Of a stretch of 7,020 bases of DNA, positions 5,153-7,020 are shown piece by piece. Source of the stretch: an uncultured Neisseria sp. (lineage in GTDB: Bacteria > Pseudomonadota > Gammaproteobacteria > Burkholderiales > Neisseriaceae). Under the pieces are notes generated by a model. It ran no database searches. It saw only the letters and a list, made by a program, of their open reading frames with translations, and was not told where the DNA came from. Position numbers and translations under genes: made by a program. The stretch covers positions 1-7,020 of the forward strand of contig CALFOA010000325.1 in assembly GCA_937919795.1 (NCBI GenBank), in the 5' to 3' direction. Positions within the stretch are counted from its first letter, which is position 1; every line of letters starts with the position of its first letter.

Positions 5153-5766
5153 ACACCATTACCCTGCTGATTTCCACCGCGCAAGGCCCGGCCGAATGCC
5201 GCCTGTTTGCCCGTTTTGTGCAGCAAAAACTGCTGGCCGAAGCGGAAAAACAAGGCGTGGCGGCCGAAGTGTTGGCCGAAACGGCCGATAAACACGGCAT
5301 TTTTTCTGCTACCCTGCAATTAAGCGGGGCACGGGCAGAATGCCTGTCTGAAAACTGGTTGGGCACGTTGCAATGGATTTGCGAAAGCCCGTTGCGCCCC
5401 AAGCATCCGCGCAAAAACTGGTACATCGGCATTTTCCGCCTGCCCGAGCCGGAAGCTTGGCAGGATGAAGATGAAATCGTGTTTCAAACCTGCCGAGCTG
5501 GCGGCAAAGGCGGTCAGCACGTCAATAAAACCGAAAGCGCCGTGCGCGCCATCCACACCGCCAGCGGCTTGTCGGTGCGGGTGGAAAGCGAGCGTAGCCA
5601 GCACGCCAACAAAAAGCGTGCGCGGCTATTGTTGGCACAAAAACTCGCCGAGCAACGCGCCGAACAAGCGGCAGACGCAGCCGGTGAGCAACACGCCACG
5701 CTTTATCAGGTGGCACGCGGCAATCCTCGAAAAGTGTTTGTCGGGCGCGGCTTTCAAGAGCGTTGA
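5149..5766 (+). CDS. prfH: Peptide chain release factor H (PrfH)
   Basis: A 205-residue class-I-release-factor homologue. The peptidyl-tRNA hydrolysis motif is GGQ at 121-123 in RAGGKGGQHVNKTESAVR (116-133), followed by the basic SERSQHANKKRA segment (148-159) that fits the ribosomal centre. At about 200 residues it lacks much of the RF1/RF2 N-terminal and stop-codon-recognition region (those are about 360), as known for PrfH. It is thought to free nascent chains from ribosomes with a cleaved decoding centre so that RtcB can religate the rRNA. The start is certain: GGAGGTGA ends four bases before the ATG, which overlaps the rtcB stop. A DUS (5341-5352) encodes CLSEN at residues 65-69. ArfB/YaeJ is an alternative GGQ family but is shorter and lacks this partner. 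Confidence 0.93.
   Translation: MNTITLLISTAQGPAECRLFARFVQQKLLAEAEKQGVAAEVLAETADKHGIFSATLQLSGARAECLSENWLGTLQWICESPLRPKHPRKNWYIGIFRLPEPEAWQDEDEIVFQTCRAGGKGGQHVNKTESAVRAIHTASGLSVRVESERSQHANKKRARLLLAQKLAEQRAEQAADAAGEQHATLYQVARGNPRKVFVGRGFQER
5341..5352 (+). repeat. DNA uptake sequence, TGCCTGTCTGAA dialect
   Basis: Exact 12-mer on the plus strand in the first half of prfH, in frame to encode CLSE. Confidence 0.9.
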
Positions 5767-5820
5767 TCTGTTTTTTGTCTCAAGCTAAATGATTAGCCAA
5801 TAAACAAAAAATTTGTAAAC

Positions 5821-5850
5821 CGGCATTTGTATATGAAAGTGCCGCCCTTT
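5821..5850 (+). terminator. Possible terminator of the rtcB-prfH operon
   Basis: CGGCATTT (5821-5828) pairs with AAAGTGCCG-type sequence (5837-5844), eight pairs including one U-G wobble, with a loop of about eight bases, then CCCTTT. The U-tract is short. A second weak candidate lies earlier: TTTTTTGT (5771-5778) with ACAAAAAA (5804-5811) enclosing GCTAA/TTAGC (5784-5788, 5793-5797). Neither is convincing alone. Confidence 0.35.
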
Positions 5851-5916
5851 AAGAACAATAGCTTGTTTCCCTCCCCAAAAAGCAACACCCATCTAAACAT
5901 TGCACATAATTTATTT

Positions 5917-5971
5917 GGATAATGGGCTGATTATCCCTACAATAACGGCAACGTGAGAATGTTGATTATCC
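5917..5971. repeat. Inverted and direct repeats of ATTATCC upstream of the roadblock-like gene
   Basis: GGATAAT (5917-5923) and ATTATCC (5930-5936) are perfect inverted copies around six bases, and TGATTATCC recurs as a direct repeat at 5928-5936 and 5963-5971, 35 bases apart. They lie in the 311-base gene-free stretch 5767-6077, in which I see no other gene and no clear -35/-10 pair. Spacing suits an operator for a DNA-binding regulator, or looping between sites; this is inferred. Confidence 0.5.
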
Positions 5972-6077
5972 TAGTGGTGATGATTTTGGCCTAAAACCTT
6001 TCTTCAGATTGGGAGAAAGATATTTTTACCGGCACTTGGGGTTAAATTCTCAAACATGAAGATAAAGGAACATAAAA

Positions 6078-6485
6078 ATGGAAAATATCAACAATATCTG
6101 CAAACAAGTTTTTGGTAACGTAACCGGCGCTTTGGCTTGTGCTCTGGTGAACTTAGAAAACGGTGAAGTACGTGGCGTATATCATGAAACCCCTTATTTT
6201 GATCAAGCCTATATTGATCTGGTTTCGGCTGCTGCTTTCAATATGTTTGCTGGCGAAAATATCCGCCAAATCGAAGAGCGTTTGGCCAGACAGCGTGGTC
6301 ACTCCTCTCTGGAACGTACCATTCAGGAAGGTTTTATGACCACTACCCGTACCTTCCACTTTATGGCGCGTATTCCGCAAGTCGACAGCGTAGTGGTATT
6401 GGTAACCAAGCGCGACACTCTGCAAGGTGCTGGCTGGGCGCAGGTTCGCAAAGCGATTCCGCTGTTTGTTGAAGCACTGGCTTAA
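6078..6485 (+). CDS. Small roadblock/LC7-like protein of unknown role
   Basis: A 135-residue soluble protein. The alternating pattern fits a roadblock/LC7 (MglB-like) fold: N-terminal helix (1-14), strand VTGALACALVNLENGEVRGVY (15-35), a long helix from about 43 to 72, then strands around TTTRTFHFMARIP and DSVVVLVTKRDTL, and a C-terminal helix AQVRKAIPLFVEALA. Such proteins dimerise and often bind small GTPases or act as scaffolds. No GTPase or other partner gene is adjacent; it is flanked by a repeat-bearing leader and a strong terminator, so it appears to be a single-gene unit. AAAGGAA seven bases before the ATG sets the start. Its sequence is less GC-rich and less C/G-ending than its neighbours. 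The fold assignment is by pattern and only moderately sure. Confidence 0.6.
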   Translation: MENINNICKQVFGNVTGALACALVNLENGEVRGVYHETPYFDQAYIDLVSAAAFNMFAGENIRQIEERLARQRGHSSLERTIQEGFMTTTRTFHFMARIPQVDSVVVLVTKRDTLQGAGWAQVRKAIPLFVEALA

Positions 6486-6512
6486 GCCGCTCAATGAAGT
6501 GAAACATCGGTA

Positions 6513-6551
6513 GCAATCGGGCTGCTCTTTGAGTAGCCCGATTGTTGTTTT
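6513..6551 (+). terminator. Strong intrinsic terminator of the roadblock-like gene
   Basis: CAATCGGGCT (6514-6523) pairs with AGCCCGATTG (6535-6544); the stem continues inward through GCTC/GAGT (one G-U) to a TTT loop, about 14 pairs in all. TTGTTTTTGA follows. It begins 28 bases after the stop codon. Confidence 0.92.
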
Positions 6552-6568
6552 TGACGTTTCCATCCACA

Positions 6569-6625
6569 AAATGCCTGTCTGAAAAAAACATCAACCGTTT
6601 TTTCAGACAGGCATTTCCTTTTTTG
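6569..6625 (+). terminator. DUS inverted-repeat terminator (TGCCTGTCTGAA pair)
   Basis: Arms 6569-6587 and 6598-6616 are perfect 19-base complements with a 10-base loop, each holding an exact DUS (6572-6583 plus, 6602-6613 minus). TTTCCTTTTTT follows the right arm. This is the common Neisseria arrangement in which a DUS pair doubles as a terminator. It is the second terminator after the roadblock-like gene and insulates the next gene. Confidence 0.9.
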
Positions 6626-6665
6626 CTTCTGCCAAAAGGTTATAAACAAGGAAGTAAAAAGTATT

Positions 6666-6694
6666 TATTCATTTTGCAAACGGATGGTTATAGT
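6666..6694 (+). promoter_or_regulatory. Weak promoter candidate for sbp
   Basis: TATAGT (6689-6694) is five of six to the -10 consensus; TATTCA (6666-6671) 17 bases upstream matches the -35 in only three positions. A poor -35 would suit control by an activator such as CysB, which is not demonstrable from the sequence. Confidence 0.3.
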
Positions 6695-6721
6695 GAGCCA
6701 ACTTTGAAACAGGAGTGCGCT

Positions 6722-7020
6722 ATGAATATCATCCGTAAATTCGCTTTACCGCTCGCGCTGACGGTATTGCTGGCGGCCTGCGGCCAAGATGGCGGCCAGG
6801 GCGGTGCGGCCAAGGATAAGGTAACCTTAATGAATGTTTCCTATGATCCGACGAGGGAATTGTATGAATCCTACAACAAAATTTTTCAGGAACACTGGAA
6901 AGAAAAAACAGGACAGGATGTAGATGTGATCCAGTCCCATGGTGGTTCCGGCAAGCAGGCACTGGAAGTGATCAATGGCCTGCAGGCAGATGTGGTGACA
7001 CTGGCACTGGAATATGATGT
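6722..7020 (+). CDS. sbp: Sulfate ABC transporter substrate-binding lipoprotein, 5' part
   Basis: Only the first 99 codons are present; the frame is open to the window end. The protein begins with a lipoprotein signal peptide: basic NIIRK, a hydrophobic core, and the lipobox LAAC with Cys20 as the lipidation site, followed by a Gly-rich linker. The mature part has [16 protein letters not shown] (37-52) and [28 protein letters not shown] (73-onward), diagnostic of the sulfate-binding protein Sbp; the [10 protein letters not shown] and LALEYD wording is closer to Sbp than to the thiosulfate binder CysP. It would capture sulfate in the periplasm for a CysTWA-type importer, genes for which should lie downstream or elsewhere. 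E. coli Sbp is a free periplasmic protein, so the lipidated form is a lineage difference. AGGAG six bases before the ATG fixes the start. Confidence 0.93.
   Translation, partial: MNIIRKFALPLALTVLLAACGQDGGQGGAAKDKVTLMNVSYDPTRELYESYNKIFQEHWKEKTGQDVDVIQSHGGSGKQALEVINGLQADVVTLALEYD

Overview
The window is from a Neisseriaceae chromosome, most likely genus Neisseria. The main evidence is the DNA uptake sequences (DUS). Four copies of the 12-mer TGCCTGTCTGAA plus two reverse-complement copies, and one variant, lie between 2176 and 6613. From memory this is the dialect described for Neisseria wadsworthii and N. shayeganii. Three copies of another dialect, AGGCCGTCTGAA, lie only in the first 700 bases. 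The GC-rich genes, Shine-Dalgarno sites and DUS hairpins agree with this placement. I see no rRNA, tRNA, CRISPR array, insertion sequence or integrase.

Left part (1-3618): part of an aryl-polyene-type fatty acid/polyketide locus. On the minus strand, in transcription order, are a ketosynthase-like chain-length factor (2121-2852), a lysophospholipid-acyltransferase-like protein (1366-2124), acyl carrier protein 1 (1112-1369) and acyl carrier protein 2 (849-1100). Each start is at, or only about 12 bases past, the preceding stop, so translation is coupled. A hairpin terminator (794-835) follows. Beyond it, same strand, is a polytopic membrane protein of the ApeG/COG4648 type (145-684). Divergent from the chain-length factor is a 4'-phosphopantetheinyl transferase (2940-3599), which would activate the two carrier proteins. 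The ketosynthase, ketoreductase, dehydratase and ligase needed for a product are not in the window.

Middle part (3619-5850): an operon for RNA repair and ribosome rescue. A sigma70-like promoter (3738-3766) precedes a 17-codon small ORF with a strong ribosome binding site, then about 145 bases able to form competing hairpins, then rtcB (RNA 3'-phosphate ligase of the short, PrfH-associated type) and prfH (GGQ release factor), overlapping by ATGA. RtcB would reseal cleaved RNA, probably the 16S rRNA decoding centre, and PrfH would release peptide from damaged ribosomes. The leader looks like a translation-sensing control element and is the most interesting part of the window.

Right part (5851-7020): a solitary small roadblock/LC7-like protein (6078-6485) with an unusual repeat in its upstream region, two tandem terminators (one a DUS inverted repeat), then the first 99 codons of a sulfate-binding lipoprotein gene (sbp), cut by the window end.
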